37,677 bases of DNA from Nioella halotolerans (GCA_003428585.1 QVQC01000015.1:1-37677); one strand, 5' to 3'; shown: positions 1 to 8,276, counted from the first letter of the stretch. A program made the numbers and translations. The notes: a model not told the origin generated them from the letters alone.

Positions 1-70
1 CAGCGGCAGAAGCCAGGGCTCTTCAAGAAGCGACCATATAATCACGCGGGATGTGACAGCTAATAACTGA
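1..70. other. Left window edge, possible end of an upstream gene
   Basis: Two forward frames are open from the left edge: frame 1 runs to a TAA at 61-63 and frame 2 to a TGA at 68-70. Either could be the last 20-odd codons of a gene that starts outside the window. The stretch is less GC-rich than the core genes and belongs compositionally with the next gene. Nothing in so short a piece allows a family to be named. Confidence 0.2.
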
Positions 71-107
71 CCATCCTTTTCACGATGCAAACAAAAGGAC
101 AGCATTT

Positions 108-581
108 TTGAGTGCGACGTTCTTTATGCTTGAGAATAACAAAATCCCTCGCGTTGACATCGAAAAGGTTGAGGACTTTACCGTAGGAATTGCCGAAACT
201 CACTTAAAGACTGGTCGCCACCCCGTTGTTTCTGAAGTTTCCCAGGAGCTACGGTCAATGTTCCGTGATGCTGATAATAGAATTTCTTATGTGATCACTT
301 ATCGGGAGTTGGATTCACTACTTAGACAGCACGGCTGCAGCTTGAGAAACCCAAGTGGCAATTATATTGATGTCTATCAGGGTGAAGAGAGAGTCACAAA
401 GATCGGGTATCCAAGCATGTCAAAGGAAGTAGGTCGAAAAGCGATTGCTAGTGTGAGAAAAGCGACAGGGCTTACAGCGGACAATGGCTACGATGCACAG
501 GTTTTCTTCAAAGGCGCGGACCCCCTCAGTGTATTGATAGGTGAGTATGAAGAACCTCTAAAGCGGCTGGCTGATCGCTGA
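108..581 (+). CDS. Hypothetical protein, AT-rich orphan (157 aa)
   Basis: I do not recognise a named family for this soluble 157-residue protein; it has no signal peptide or membrane segment. The start is a TTG at 108, chosen because AAGGA at 95-99 sits 8 bases upstream; the first in-frame ATG at 126 would be too far from it. Residues about 60-90 (YRELDSLLRQHG, then NPSGNYIDVY) look like a small helix pair followed by a beta hairpin, loosely recalling a winged-helix or LOTUS-type module. The C-terminal part (GLTADNGYDAQVFF, then EYEEPLKRLAD) reminds me of small proteins found beside toxin-antitoxin genes, but this is a weak resemblance. Composition is strikingly different from the neighbours (bases 121-180 are 23/60 GC), which suggests recent acquisition. 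It converges on ileS. Confidence 0.7.
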   Translation: MSATFFMLENNKIPRVDIEKVEDFTVGIAETHLKTGRHPVVSEVSQELRSMFRDADNRISYVITYRELDSLLRQHGCSLRNPSGNYIDVYQGEERVTKIGYPSMSKEVGRKAIASVRKATGLTADNGYDAQVFFKGADPLSVLIGEYEEPLKRLADR

Positions 582-590
582 CAGCAGCCG

Positions 591-616
591 CAGGGCGGGC
601 AGCATTGCCCACCCTG
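591..616. terminator. Bidirectional hairpin between convergent genes
   Basis: CAGGGCGGGCA (591-601) pairs with TGCCCACCCTG (606-616) around a GCAT loop, with one C/A mismatch. It lies between the end of the AT-rich gene and the end of ileS, so it may stop transcription from both sides. There is no clear T-run, so the terminator role is inferred from position and stem strength. Confidence 0.5.
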
Positions 617-637
617 CGCCCCGCGCCGCCGATCCCG

Positions 638-3610
638 TCACCCGAGCGCGTCGTTGCACCGTTTGCACACGCCGGGATTCGCGTGGCGCCCCACATCGGG
701 CAGGATCTTCCAGCAGCGCAGGCATTTCGTGCCCTCGGCCCGCTCGAACACCACGCCCACGCCCTCGGTTTCGGGCAGGCGGAACGCCTCTTGCGGCAGC
801 GGGTCGCCCGTCAGCGTGATATCCGAGGTGATGGCGATATCCGCGAAATCGGTGCTGCGCAGCGCGGCCAGGTCCTCGGCGTCGCGCACATGCACCACCG
901 GCGCCGCCTCCAGCGAGGCGCCGATCGCCTTCTCGCGGCGCTGCACCTCGAGGGCGGCCGTCACCACCCGGCGCACCTTGCGCACCTTGGCCCATTTCGC
1001 GGCCAGCGGTTCGTCCAGCCAGTCGGCGGGGGTCTCGGGGAAGTCCACCAGGTGGACGGAGCTGTCCTCGCCCGGGAAGCGTTCCAGCCAGACCTCTTCC
1101 ATGGTGAAGACGAGGATCGGGGCCAGCCACGTCGTCAAGCGGTGGAACAGGATATCCAGCACCGTCCGCGCGGCCCGGCGGCGCGGCGTGTCGCCGTCGC
1201 AGTAGAGCGCGTCCTTTCGGACGTCGAAATAGAACGACGACAGGTCCGAGGTGGCGAAGTTGAACAGCGCCTGGAACACCTCCTGGAACTCGAACCGGGC
1301 GTAGCCGTCGCGCACGGTATGGTCCAGTTCCGCCAGCCGGTGCTGCACCCAGCGTTCCAGTTCCGGCATCTCGGCCGGGTCCACCCGGTCGGCTTCGCTG
1401 AAATCGGCCAAGGACCCGAGCATGAACCGCATCGTGTTGCGCAACCGGCGGTAGCTGTCGGCGGTGCCTTTCAGGATTTCCGGCCCGATCCGCTGGTCCT
1501 GCGTGTAATCGGCCTGCGCCACCCAGAGCCGCAGGATATCGGCGCCGTATTGCTTGATCACCTGTTCCGGCACGATGGTATTGCCAAGCGACTTGGACAT
1601 TTTCATGCCCTTCTCGTCCAGCGTGAAGCCGTGCGTCACCACGTTGCGGTAAGGCGCCCGACCCTTGGTGCCGCAGGCTTGCAGCAGCGAGGAATGGAAC
1701 CAGCCGCGATGCTGGTCGGTGCCTTCCATGTAGACATCGGCGATGCCGTCCTCGGTGCCGTCCGCGCGGTCGCGCAGCACGAAGGCATGGGTGGAGCCGG
1801 AATCAAACCACACGTCGAGGATGTCGAAGACCTGCTCGTAATCGTCGGGGTTCACGATGCCCGACAGGAACCGCTCCTTCGCGCCCTCCACATACCAGGC
1901 ATCCGCGCCTTCGGCCTCGAACGCCTCCGCGATGCGGGCGTTGACCTCTTCGTTGCGCAGCAGGAAATCGGGGTCGGTGGGCAGCGCGCCTTTCTTCGTG
2001 AAACAGGTCAGCGGCACGCCCCACGCCCGTTGCCGCGACAGGACCCAGTCCGGGCGCGCCTCGATCATGCTGTAAAGCCGGTTGCGCCCGGTTTGCGGCG
2101 TCCATGTCACGAGGTTGTCGATGGAGGTGAGCGCGCGCTGCCGGATCGTGGTGCCGTGCGTGTCCTGCCCGTCGCCCACGGGCTTGTCGATGGCGGCGAA
2201 CCATTGCGGCGTGTTGCGGAAGATGACCGGCGCCTTGGATCGCCAGCTATGGGGGTAGCTGTGGGTCATGCGGCCGCGCGCGATCAGCCCGCCCGCCTCC
2301 ACCAGCTTGTCGATCACGGCGGTGTTGGCCTTGCCCTCCTTGCCCTTGTGGTCGAGGACGCGCAGCCCGGCGAAGAACGGCACATGCGGCAGGAACTCGG
2401 AGTCTTCGCCCACGTTGTGGGTCATCCGGTCGAGCCAGCCGCGTTGCAGGAAACAGTCGTAGTCGTCGGCGCCGTGGCTTGGCGCGGTGTGGACGAACCC
2501 GGTGCCCGCCTCGTCGGTGACGTGATCGCCGTCGATCATCGGCACGTCGTAATCCCAGAAGCCATCCGCGCCGTCGAGGCCGGCGAAGGGATGTTCGAGG
2601 GTCAGCCCCGCAAGTTCCTGCGCCGAGACGCTGCGCACCCGGTCATGCGTGGTGACCCGCGACTTCGCCAGAACCTCTTCGGCCAGTGAATCGGCCACGA
2701 CGTAGAGGTCGCCTTCGGACGTCCAGCTTTCATCCTGCGTAGCGGTGACACGATACAGCCCGTAGTCGATCGACGGGTTGAAAGCGACGGCCTTGTTCGA
2801 GGGGATGGTCCACGGCGTCGTCGTCCAGATCACCACGCGCGCGGCGTGCAATTGCTCGGCCAGCACCGCCTGTTCGGCCCCGACGAATTCATCGGTCTCG
2901 TCGGTGGGCATCTCGGCATTGCCGCCGCGACGCACCTTGAACGGCACCCAGATCGTGTGGCTCTTGTGGTCGTGATACTCGATCTCGGCCTCGGCCAGCG
3001 CGGTCTTCTCCACTGGCGACCACATCACGGGCTTCGACCCTTGGTAAAGCGTCCCGTTCATCAGGAATTTCATGAATTCCTCGGCGATCACGCGCTCGGC
3101 GTGGTAGTCCATGGTCAGGTAGGGATCGGCCCAGTTGCCGGTGACGCCGAGGCGCTTGAACTCGCCCTTCTGCACGTCGATCCAGCCCTCGGCGAAGCTG
3201 CGGCATTCCTGCCGGAAGGCGACCACGTCGACCTCGTCCTTGTTCTGGCCCTTGGCGCGGTACTGCTCCTCGATCTTCCACTCGATCGGCAGGCCGTGGC
3301 AGTCCCAGCCCGGCACGTAGCGGCTGTCGTGCCCCATCATCTGGTGGGAGCGCACGATCATGTCCTTGATCACCTTGTTGAGCGCGTGCCCGATATGCAG
3401 GTGCCCGTTGGCATAGGGCGGGCCGTCATGCAGCACGAAGGGTGTGCGGCCCGTCTTTTCGCGCAGACGGTCGTAGATGCCGATGCGCTCCCACCGGGCC
3501 AGCCAGTCGGGTTCGCGCTTGGGCAGGCCGGCGCGCATCGGGAAGTCGGTTTTCGGCAGGTTCAGCGTGTCTTTGTAGTCGAGAGTCTCTTCGGGCGTGT
3601 CGGCGCACAT
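638..3610 (-). CDS. ileS: Isoleucyl-tRNA synthetase
   Basis: Class I aminoacyl-tRNA synthetase that charges tRNA-Ile in the cytoplasm. Counting from the ATG at 3610 the protein has 990 residues. It has the HIGH signature at 72-75 within PYANGHLHIGHALNK, the KMSKS loop at 670-674, the large CP1 editing insert between them, and a C-terminal zinc-finger of the bacterial type (Cys 963, 966, 982, 985). The frame stays open to a GTG at 3676, which would add 22 acidic residues. I prefer 3610 because MCADTP-like starts followed by KDTLNLPKTDFPMRAGLPKRE are typical of this lineage and GAGGA lies about 10 bases upstream. It is transcribed alone on the minus strand. A stem at 3682-3713 lies in its leader. 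Confidence 0.97.
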   Translation of the reverse strand: MCADTPEETLDYKDTLNLPKTDFPMRAGLPKREPDWLARWERIGIYDRLREKTGRTPFVLHDGPPYANGHLHIGHALNKVIKDMIVRSHQMMGHDSRYVPGWDCHGLPIEWKIEEQYRAKGQNKDEVDVVAFRQECRSFAEGWIDVQKGEFKRLGVTGNWADPYLTMDYHAERVIAEEFMKFLMNGTLYQGSKPVMWSPVEKTALAEAEIEYHDHKSHTIWVPFKVRRGGNAEMPTDETDEFVGAEQAVLAEQLHAARVVIWTTTPWTIPSNKAVAFNPSIDYGLYRVTATQDESWTSEGDLYVVADSLAEEVLAKSRVTTHDRVRSVSAQELAGLTLEHPFAGLDGADGFWDYDVPMIDGDHVTDEAGTGFVHTAPSHGADDYDCFLQRGWLDRMTHNVGEDSEFLPHVPFFAGLRVLDHKGKEGKANTAVIDKLVEAGGLIARGRMTHSYPHSWRSKAPVIFRNTPQWFAAIDKPVGDGQDTHGTTIRQRALTSIDNLVTWTPQTGRNRLYSMIEARPDWVLSRQRAWGVPLTCFTKKGALPTDPDFLLRNEEVNARIAEAFEAEGADAWYVEGAKERFLSGIVNPDDYEQVFDILDVWFDSGSTHAFVLRDRADGTEDGIADVYMEGTDQHRGWFHSSLLQACGTKGRAPYRNVVTHGFTLDEKGMKMSKSLGNTIVPEQVIKQYGADILRLWVAQADYTQDQRIGPEILKGTADSYRRLRNTMRFMLGSLADFSEADRVDPAEMPELERWVQHRLAELDHTVRDGYARFEFQEVFQALFNFATSDLSSFYFDVRKDALYCDGDTPRRRAARTVLDILFHRLTTWLAPILVFTMEEVWLERFPGEDSSVHLVDFPETPADWLDEPLAAKWAKVRKVRRVVTAALEVQRREKAIGASLEAAPVVHVRDAEDLAALRSTDFADIAITSDITLTGDPLPQEAFRLPETEGVGVVFERAEGTKCLRCWKILPDVGRHANPGVCKRCNDALG

Positions 3611-3681
3611 GGGATCGGCGTCCTCGTCAAATTCGGTCGGTTCGGGGGTATCAGGGCGGTGCGAAAACTCAAGCACCTTGT

Positions 3682-3713
3682 CCCGGCGTCTCTATCTGGT
3701 TCAGAGAGCCGGG
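3682..3713 (-). promoter_or_regulatory. Stem-loop in the ileS leader
   Basis: CCCGGC (3682-3687) pairs with GCCGGG (3708-3713) and TCTCT (3689-3693) with AGAGA (3703-3707), leaving G3688 bulged and a 9-base loop. That gives 11 base pairs with one bulge, about 70 bases upstream of the preferred ileS start and a few bases before the alternative GTG start. Its role is unknown. It could control ileS expression or terminate antisense transcription. Confidence 0.4.
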
Positions 3714-3839
3714 CCGATAATTCGAATGATGATGGCGGGCCGAAACATCATGGGGCGCAGGTATAGGCGCGGCGCGGGCCGGGGTAAAGGGGGCCGTTGG
3801 CCTCTGGATTTCCGGCGCGAAAGGCGCCACATCGGGGAC

Positions 3840-4259
3840 ATGACGCAGTATCCCATGGCAAAGTTCGACATCACCCGCGGCGAGATCGAGCGCGTCGTCG
3901 CCCGCTTCTATGCCGGGGTGCGCGCGCATCCCGTTCTTGGGCCGGTCTTCGCGGCGCATGTCACCGATTGGCCGGCGCACGAGGACAGGATCACCCGGTT
4001 CTGGGCCAACGCGATCCTGGGCGAGCGCGGCTATGACGGCAACCCGATGGCGACGCATGTGAGCGCGGGCAACGTGCGGCCGGGCATGTTCGCCCCGTGG
4101 CTGGACCTCTTCGACGCTACCCTGTCGGCGGAACTGCCCCCCGACAAGGCGGCCAAATGGTCGGCCATGGCGCACCGGATCGGGCGCAGCCTGCGCGCCG
4201 GCGTGGTGGACCGGGACATATTGCCCGGCGGCGTCCCCAACCTGCGCGCGCCCCGATAG
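3840..4259 (+). CDS. Group III truncated haemoglobin
   Basis: Small haem protein of the group III truncated (2/2) globin family, 139 residues, cytoplasmic. FYAGVRAHPVLGPVF at 23-37 is the B-helix region with Tyr24 as the likely B10 residue. DWPAHEDRITRFWANAILG follows, and GNPMATH places the probable proximal haem ligand at His73. APWLDLFDATL matches the G-helix. Family members bind oxygen and nitric oxide and are linked to nitrosative stress. The start at 3840 is chosen for the family's usual length; GGGGA directly precedes it, so the ATG at 3855 is also possible. It diverges from ileS with about 230 bases between, and precedes rpsA with no clear functional link. Confidence 0.88.
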   Translation: MTQYPMAKFDITRGEIERVVARFYAGVRAHPVLGPVFAAHVTDWPAHEDRITRFWANAILGERGYDGNPMATHVSAGNVRPGMFAPWLDLFDATLSAELPPDKAAKWSAMAHRIGRSLRAGVVDRDILPGGVPNLRAPR

Positions 4260-4293
4260 CGCCCCCGTTCGCCCCCAAACCACGGCTTGGGCC

Positions 4294-4322
4294 TTGCATG
4301 ACAAGGGTTTTGCCTCTATATC
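4294..4322 (+). promoter_or_regulatory. Predicted sigma-70-type promoter of rpsA
   Basis: TTGCAT (4294-4299) and TATATC (4317-4322) are separated by exactly 17 bases and lie about 160 bases before the rpsA start. It is the best promoter-like pair in this gap. Transcription would begin near 4329 and give a leader of about 150 bases containing two hairpins. Confidence 0.5.
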
Positions 4323-4336
4323 GGCGCGCATCAAGC

Positions 4337-4393
4337 AGGCGGCCAACGCCTCAACCGGACAGGGTCGGGCATTCCCCGGCCCTCCTTTGTTTG
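4337..4393 (+). promoter_or_regulatory. rpsA leader hairpins, one terminator-like
   Basis: A short stem AGGCG/CGCCT (4337-4341 with 4347-4351) is followed by an 8-bp stem GGGTCGGG/CCCGGCCC (4362-4369 with 4375-4382, one G-U pair, loop CATTC). This runs straight into TCCTTTGTTTG. The second stem plus pyrimidine/T-rich tail has the form of a weak intrinsic terminator or attenuator. S1 synthesis is known to be autoregulated in other bacteria through its leader. Whether this structure does so here is inference. Confidence 0.4.
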
Positions 4394-4481
4394 CAACGTT
4401 GGCCGATCACGCACCACCCAAAAGACCGGCGGAGACAACCGCCCGGCCCGAATAGAACGCTGTAAAGGAACAAGACGCCAC

Positions 4482-6164
4482 ATGGCTCAGAACGCATCCA
4501 TGGAGGAATTCGAAGCCCTCCTGAACGAAAGCTTCGAGATCGACACGCCCGAGGAAGGGTCCGTTGTCAAAGGCAAGGTTATCGCCATCGAGGCGGGCCA
4601 GGCCATCATCGATGTCGGCTACAAGATGGAAGGCCGCGTCGATCTCAAGGAATTCGCAAGCCCCGGCCAGCCGCCCGAAATCGAGGTCGGCGACGAGGTC
4701 GAGGTTTACCTGCGCTCGGTCGAAAGCGCCCGTGGCGAGGCCGTCATCAGCCGTGAAATGGCCCGCCGCGAAGCCGCATGGGACCGCCTCGAAAAGGCCT
4801 ATGCCGACGAGGAACGCGTCGAAGGCGCCATCTTCGGCCGGGTCAAGGGCGGCTTTACCGTCGATCTCGGCGGTGCCGTGGCCTTCCTGCCCGGCTCCCA
4901 GGTCGATGTGCGCCCGGTGCGCGACGCCGGCCCGCTGATGAACCTCAAGCAGCCCTTCCAGATTCTCAAGATGGATCGCCGCCGCGGCAACATCGTTGTC
5001 TCGCGCCGCGCCATCCTCGAAGAGAGCCGCGCCGAACAGCGCGCCGAGGTCATCGCCAAGCTGTCCGAGGGCGACGTCGTCGACGGCGTGGTCAAGAACA
5101 TCACCGAATACGGGGCCTTCGTGGACCTTGGCGGTGTCGACGGCCTGCTGCACGTCACCGACATGGCGTGGCGCCGCGTCAACGACCCCAAGGACGTTCT
5201 GTCCATCGGCGAGACCGTCAAGGTGCAGGTGATCAAGGTCAACAAGGAAACCCACCGCATCAGCCTTGGCATGAAGCAGTTGCAGGAGGACCCCTGGAAC
5301 GCCGTCGAAGCCAAGTATCCGCTGGAATCGGTCCATACCGGCCGCGTCACCAACATCACCGATTACGGCGCCTTCGTGGAGCTGGAACCGGGGGTCGAGG
5401 GGCTTGTCCACGTGTCGGAAATGTCGTGGACCAAGAAAAACGTGCATCCCGGCAAGATCGTCTCGACCAGCCAGGAAGTCGAGGTCATGGTGCTGGAGAT
5501 CGATACCGCCAAGCGCCGCGTGTCGCTCGGCCTCAAGCAGACCATGCGCAACCCGTGGGAAGTGTTCGAAGAGCAATACCCGGTCGGCACCGTCGTCGAG
5601 GGCGAGGTCAAGAACATCACCGAGTTCGGCCTGTTCGTCGGTCTCGACAACGACATCGACGGCATGGTGCACCTCAGCGACCTGACATGGGAAGGCCGTG
5701 GCGAGGACGTGATCGGCAACTATCGCAAGGGCGATACGGTGCAGGCCGTCGTGTCCGAGGTGGACACCGACAAGGAACGCATCAGCCTGTCGATCAAGGC
5801 GGTCGAGGGCGACCCGTTCGCCGAAGCTGTCGACGGTGTCAAGCGTGGCTCCGTCATCACCGTGGCCGTTACCGCGATCGAGGATGGCGGCATCGAGGTC
5901 GAATACGAAGGCATGAAAAGCTTCATCCGCCGCTCCGACCTCAGCCGCGACCGGGCCGAACAGCGCCCGGAGCGTTTCCAGGTCGGGGACAAGGTCGATG
6001 TGCGCGTGACCAATGTCGACCCGAAGTCGCGCCGTCTGGGCCTGTCGATCAAGGCCCGCGAAATCGCCGAGGAAAAGGAAGCGGTTCAGCAGTATGGCTC
6101 CTCCGATTCGGGCGCCTCGCTGGGCGATATTCTTGGCGCCGCGCTCAAGGGTGACGACGACTGA
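4482..6164 (+). CDS. rpsA: 30S ribosomal protein S1
   Basis: RNA-binding protein that helps mRNA load on the 30S subunit. It has 560 residues with six S1/OB-fold repeats beginning near residues 26, 113, 197, 283, 370 and 455. Repeats 3-5 carry the classic NITxxGxFVxL and HxSxMxW patterns (KNITEYGAFVDL, TNITDYGAFVEL, KNITEFGLFVGL). The first two are the diverged ribosome-anchoring repeats. AAAGGA upstream supports the ATG at 4482. In most relatives cmk lies immediately upstream; here the upstream neighbour is a haemoglobin gene. A strong terminator follows, then ihfB, so the rpsA-ihfB linkage is retained. Confidence 0.98.
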   Translation: MAQNASMEEFEALLNESFEIDTPEEGSVVKGKVIAIEAGQAIIDVGYKMEGRVDLKEFASPGQPPEIEVGDEVEVYLRSVESARGEAVISREMARREAAWDRLEKAYADEERVEGAIFGRVKGGFTVDLGGAVAFLPGSQVDVRPVRDAGPLMNLKQPFQILKMDRRRGNIVVSRRAILEESRAEQRAEVIAKLSEGDVVDGVVKNITEYGAFVDLGGVDGLLHVTDMAWRRVNDPKDVLSIGETVKVQVIKVNKETHRISLGMKQLQEDPWNAVEAKYPLESVHTGRVTNITDYGAFVELEPGVEGLVHVSEMSWTKKNVHPGKIVSTSQEVEVMVLEIDTAKRRVSLGLKQTMRNPWEVFEEQYPVGTVVEGEVKNITEFGLFVGLDNDIDGMVHLSDLTWEGRGEDVIGNYRKGDTVQAVVSEVDTDKERISLSIKAVEGDPFAEAVDGVKRGSVITVAVTAIEDGGIEVEYEGMKSFIRRSDLSRDRAEQRPERFQVGDKVDVRVTNVDPKSRRLGLSIKAREIAEEKEAVQQYGSSDSGASLGDILGAALKGDDD

Positions 6165-6186
6165 TCGCGCCTGTTCGAAACCACAA

Positions 6187-6216
6187 GGGGCCTCGCGGAA
6201 ACGCGGGGCCCTTTTT
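6187..6216 (+). terminator. Rho-independent terminator of rpsA
   Basis: GGGCCTCGCG pairs with CGCGGGGCCC across a GAAA tetraloop, with a single G-U pair, followed at once by TTTTT. The position 23 bases after the rpsA stop codon fits. Confidence 0.9.
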
Positions 6217-6363
6217 GCATCAACCCCCCGAATCATAGCCGGGTAACGGCCGCCCTGCCCCAACGGCAATGGGCCGCGTCTTGCACAACACCGGCACAAA
6301 GCCGCGCCTTGGCCGCTGCAGGGCACGATTTTCTCCCAACATTCAACGGCTTTGGAATTCCAC

Positions 6364-6386
6364 AATCCACGCTTTATCCCTATAGT
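6364..6386 (+). promoter_or_regulatory. Candidate IHF site and -10 element upstream of ihfB
   Basis: AATCCACGCTTTA at 6364-6376 matches the IHF consensus WATCARNNNNTTR at 8 of 9 defined positions. TATAGT at 6381-6386 resembles a -10 element and lies 35 bases before the ihfB start. No convincing -35 pairs with it. Autoregulation of IHF genes is known in enterobacteria; its presence here is a prediction. Confidence 0.4.
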
Positions 6387-6420
6387 CACGACACCACGAA
6401 ACCGCGGCCAGGGGGGTCGG

Positions 6421-6711
6421 ATGATACGTTCGGAACTGATCCAGAAGCTTTCAGAGGAGAACCCGCATCTCTACCAACGAGATGTGGAAAGGATCGTCAG
6501 CGCCATCTTCGAGGAAATCATCGGCGCGCTGTCAGAAGGCAACCGCGTCGAACTGCGCGGTTTCGGCGCGTTTTCCGTCAAGAAACGGGATGCAAGGATC
6601 GGCCGCAATCCGCGCACCGGCGAAAGCGTCCAGGTGGAAGAAAAGCACGTGCCCTTCTTCAAGGCTGGCAAGCTGTTGCGCGACAGGCTGAACGGTTCGG
6701 AAGGATCCTGA
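6421..6711 (+). CDS. ihfB: Integration host factor subunit beta
   Basis: Small DNA-bending protein (96 residues) of the HU/IHF family that pairs with IHF-alpha to bend DNA at specific sites in transcription, replication and recombination. Diagnostic parts are the N-terminal helices ([20 protein letters not shown]), the core [15 protein letters not shown], and the beta arm [12 protein letters not shown] followed by [16 protein letters not shown]. The ATG at 6421 has AGGGGGG just upstream and gives the family's standard start; the frame is open further upstream, but the added residues are not conserved-looking. It forms a tight operon with the LapA-domain gene 3 bases later and trpF. Confidence 0.96.
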   Translation: MIRSELIQKLSEENPHLYQRDVERIVSAIFEEIIGALSEGNRVELRGFGAFSVKKRDARIGRNPRTGESVQVEEKHVPFFKAGKLLRDRLNGSEGS

Positions 6712-6714
6712 GCG

Positions 6715-7059
6715 GTGCGATATATCAAATACCTGTTCATGGCGGTCATTGCCCTGGCGCTCGTGCTGCTTGCCCTTGCCAATCGCGACCCGGTCACGCT
6801 GACCGTGCTGCCGCCTGACCTCGCCGCATGGGTTGGCTGGAATTACGAACGACAGCTTCCCTTGTTCCTTGTCATTCTGGGGGGCGTCGTGGGCGGCCTG
6901 TTGATCGGGTTTGTCTGGGAGTGGTTCCGCGAACATCGGCAGCGGGCCGAGGCGCGGGCGCAGCGGGCCGAACGCGACCGGCTGGCGCGCGAGGTCGAGA
7001 CGCTGAAGGGCCGCGCCAATGCGGGCAAGGACGAGGTCCTCGCCCTGATCAAGGACTGA
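6715..7059 (+). CDS. LapA-domain inner-membrane protein
   Basis: 114-residue protein of the LapA/DUF1049 family. Two membrane helices (about 6-24 and 46-66) are separated by a short loop containing [16 protein letters not shown] charged, Arg/Glu-rich coiled-coil tail follows (about 68-105). E. coli LapA takes part in lipopolysaccharide assembly control together with LapB; no lapB is present here. The start is a GTG 3 bases after the ihfB stop, with AAGGAT (6701-6706) inside the end of ihfB as ribosome-binding site. Translational coupling to ihfB is likely. Confidence 0.9.
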   Translation: MRYIKYLFMAVIALALVLLALANRDPVTLTVLPPDLAAWVGWNYERQLPLFLVILGGVVGGLLIGFVWEWFREHRQRAEARAQRAERDRLAREVETLKGRANAGKDEVLALIKD

Positions 7060-7069
7060 CGCCCGACCC

Positions 7070-7708
7070 ATGACCGTCTCGGTAAAGTTCTGCGGCCTAT
7101 CGCGGCCCGCCGATATCGATGCCGCCATCGAGGCCGGGGGGCGATATGTGGGCTTCGTGCATTTTCCCAAGTCACCACGCCATCTCGGGATCGCGGAGAT
7201 GGCGGCGCTTGCGCGCGCCGTGCCGCCGGGCGTGGCCAAGGTGCTGCTGACGGTGAATGCCGATGACGCGGCTCTGGATGCGATCCTCGCGCGGGTGCCG
7301 CTCGACATGCTGCAATTGCACGGCGCCGAAAGCCCGGATCGCGCGGCCGCAGTCAAGGCGCGTCACGGGTTGCCGGTGATGAAGGCCATCGGCGTGGCGG
7401 CCGCCGCGGACCTCGCGCAGATCGACGCCTATGGCCCGGTTGTCGACCAGTTGCTGGTCGACGCCAAACCGCCCGCAGGGGCGGCGCTGCCCGGTGGCAA
7501 CGGGCTCGCCTTCGACTGGCACTTGCTGGCCGGGCGTAAATACTGGCCCTGCCCGTGGATGCTGGCCGGCGGGCTGACGCCCGACAACGTGGCCGAGGCG
7601 GTGCGCCTGACCGGCGCGCGGCAGGTCGATGTTTCCTCGGGGGTTGAAACGGCGCCGGGGGTGAAGGACGGCGCCCACATGCGGGCCTTCGCGGCCGCGG
7701 CGGGCTGA
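7070..7708 (+). CDS. trpF: Phosphoribosylanthranilate isomerase
   Basis: TIM-barrel enzyme (212 residues) that isomerises N-(5-phosphoribosyl)anthranilate in tryptophan synthesis. It shows the family start [15 protein letters not shown] with the catalytic Cys in KFCG, then [25 protein letters not shown], and the phosphate-binding C-terminal run [14 protein letters not shown] and DVSSGVE. The catalytic Asp is in QVDVSSG. It ends the rpsA-side gene cluster; no other trp gene is in the window. Its stop lies 1 base from the stop of the converging cyclotransferase gene. Confidence 0.96.
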   Translation: MTVSVKFCGLSRPADIDAAIEAGGRYVGFVHFPKSPRHLGIAEMAALARAVPPGVAKVLLTVNADDAALDAILARVPLDMLQLHGAESPDRAAAVKARHGLPVMKAIGVAAAADLAQIDAYGPVVDQLLVDAKPPAGAALPGGNGLAFDWHLLAGRKYWPCPWMLAGGLTPDNVAEAVRLTGARQVDVSSGVETAPGVKDGAHMRAFAAAAG

Positions 7709-7709
7709 G

Positions 7710-8276
7710 TCAGGGTCGGCGGTCGGTATAGGCCACGCCAAGACGCGCCAGGCGGTCATCCACGAAATCGCGCTCCGCCCCGGTCAGGTCCTGGTGGCGG
7801 GGATAGACCGGGTCGGCGCGGTCGGCGCAGATCGGCATGTCCCAGCCATGGGTGGTGGCAAGGAAGCGGTCGGCGCCCTCGGGGCCGAACTCGCGCAGGT
7901 AGCCCTGGAGCACCACGTCGATATAGCTTTGCAGCATGACGTGGTCGCCCGCCTCGTCGATGTGGTCGGGGCGGGCGCGGTATATCTGGATATCGGGGAG
8001 CGGCGCGTGGTCGTGGCGGATCTCGGCCACCGGCAGGCGGTGATAGGCACGCTCGCGGATGTCGAGGGCGGCCCAGTCGGCCCCCGGCACGGCGGCGATC
8101 AGCCCGTCCATCTCCTCGCCATGGGCTTCCACGGCGGTCAGGAAGGCCACCTTGCGCAGCCGCGACTTCTTCCACGCCCGCGCCCACCCGGTCACCGTCG
8201 CCTGCGCGGCACGCGGGTAGGCATGGGTGGCGCGGTTCACGAGGCTGCCATACCCAAAGAAGAACGGATCGGACAT
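7710..8276 (-). CDS. Gamma-glutamylcyclotransferase family protein
   Basis: 188-residue enzyme of the gamma-glutamylcyclotransferase/ChaC fold. The substrate loop FGYGSLVN is at 7-14 and the motif LDIRERAYHR is at 71-80, where Glu75 matches the catalytic Glu. ChaC-type members release 5-oxoproline from glutathione or gamma-glutamyl peptides; the substrate here is not determined. The ATG at 8276 begins right before the FGYGS loop. The frame extends to 8357, but that would add 27 residues unlike the family and reach the edge of the glycine riboswitch. No strong ribosome-binding site is visible. It is divergent from gcvT. Confidence 0.85.
   Translation of the reverse strand: MSDPFFFGYGSLVNRATHAYPRAAQATVTGWARAWKKSRLRKVAFLTAVEAHGEEMDGLIAAVPGADWAALDIRERAYHRLPVAEIRHDHAPLPDIQIYRARPDHIDEAGDHVMLQSYIDVVLQGYLREFGPEGADRFLATTHGWDMPICADRADPVYPRHQDLTGAERDFVDDRLARLGVAYTDRRP

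Noticed and set aside
605..2689. Long forward open frame of 694 codons opposite ileS
   Set aside because: It is His/Arg/Gly-rich without family motifs and exactly antisense to well-conserved IleRS sequence; a by-product of high GC.
4407..6389. Long reverse open frame of 660 codons opposite rpsA
   Set aside because: Its apparent internal repeats mirror the S1 repeats on the other strand. It has no motif or ribosome-binding site of its own.
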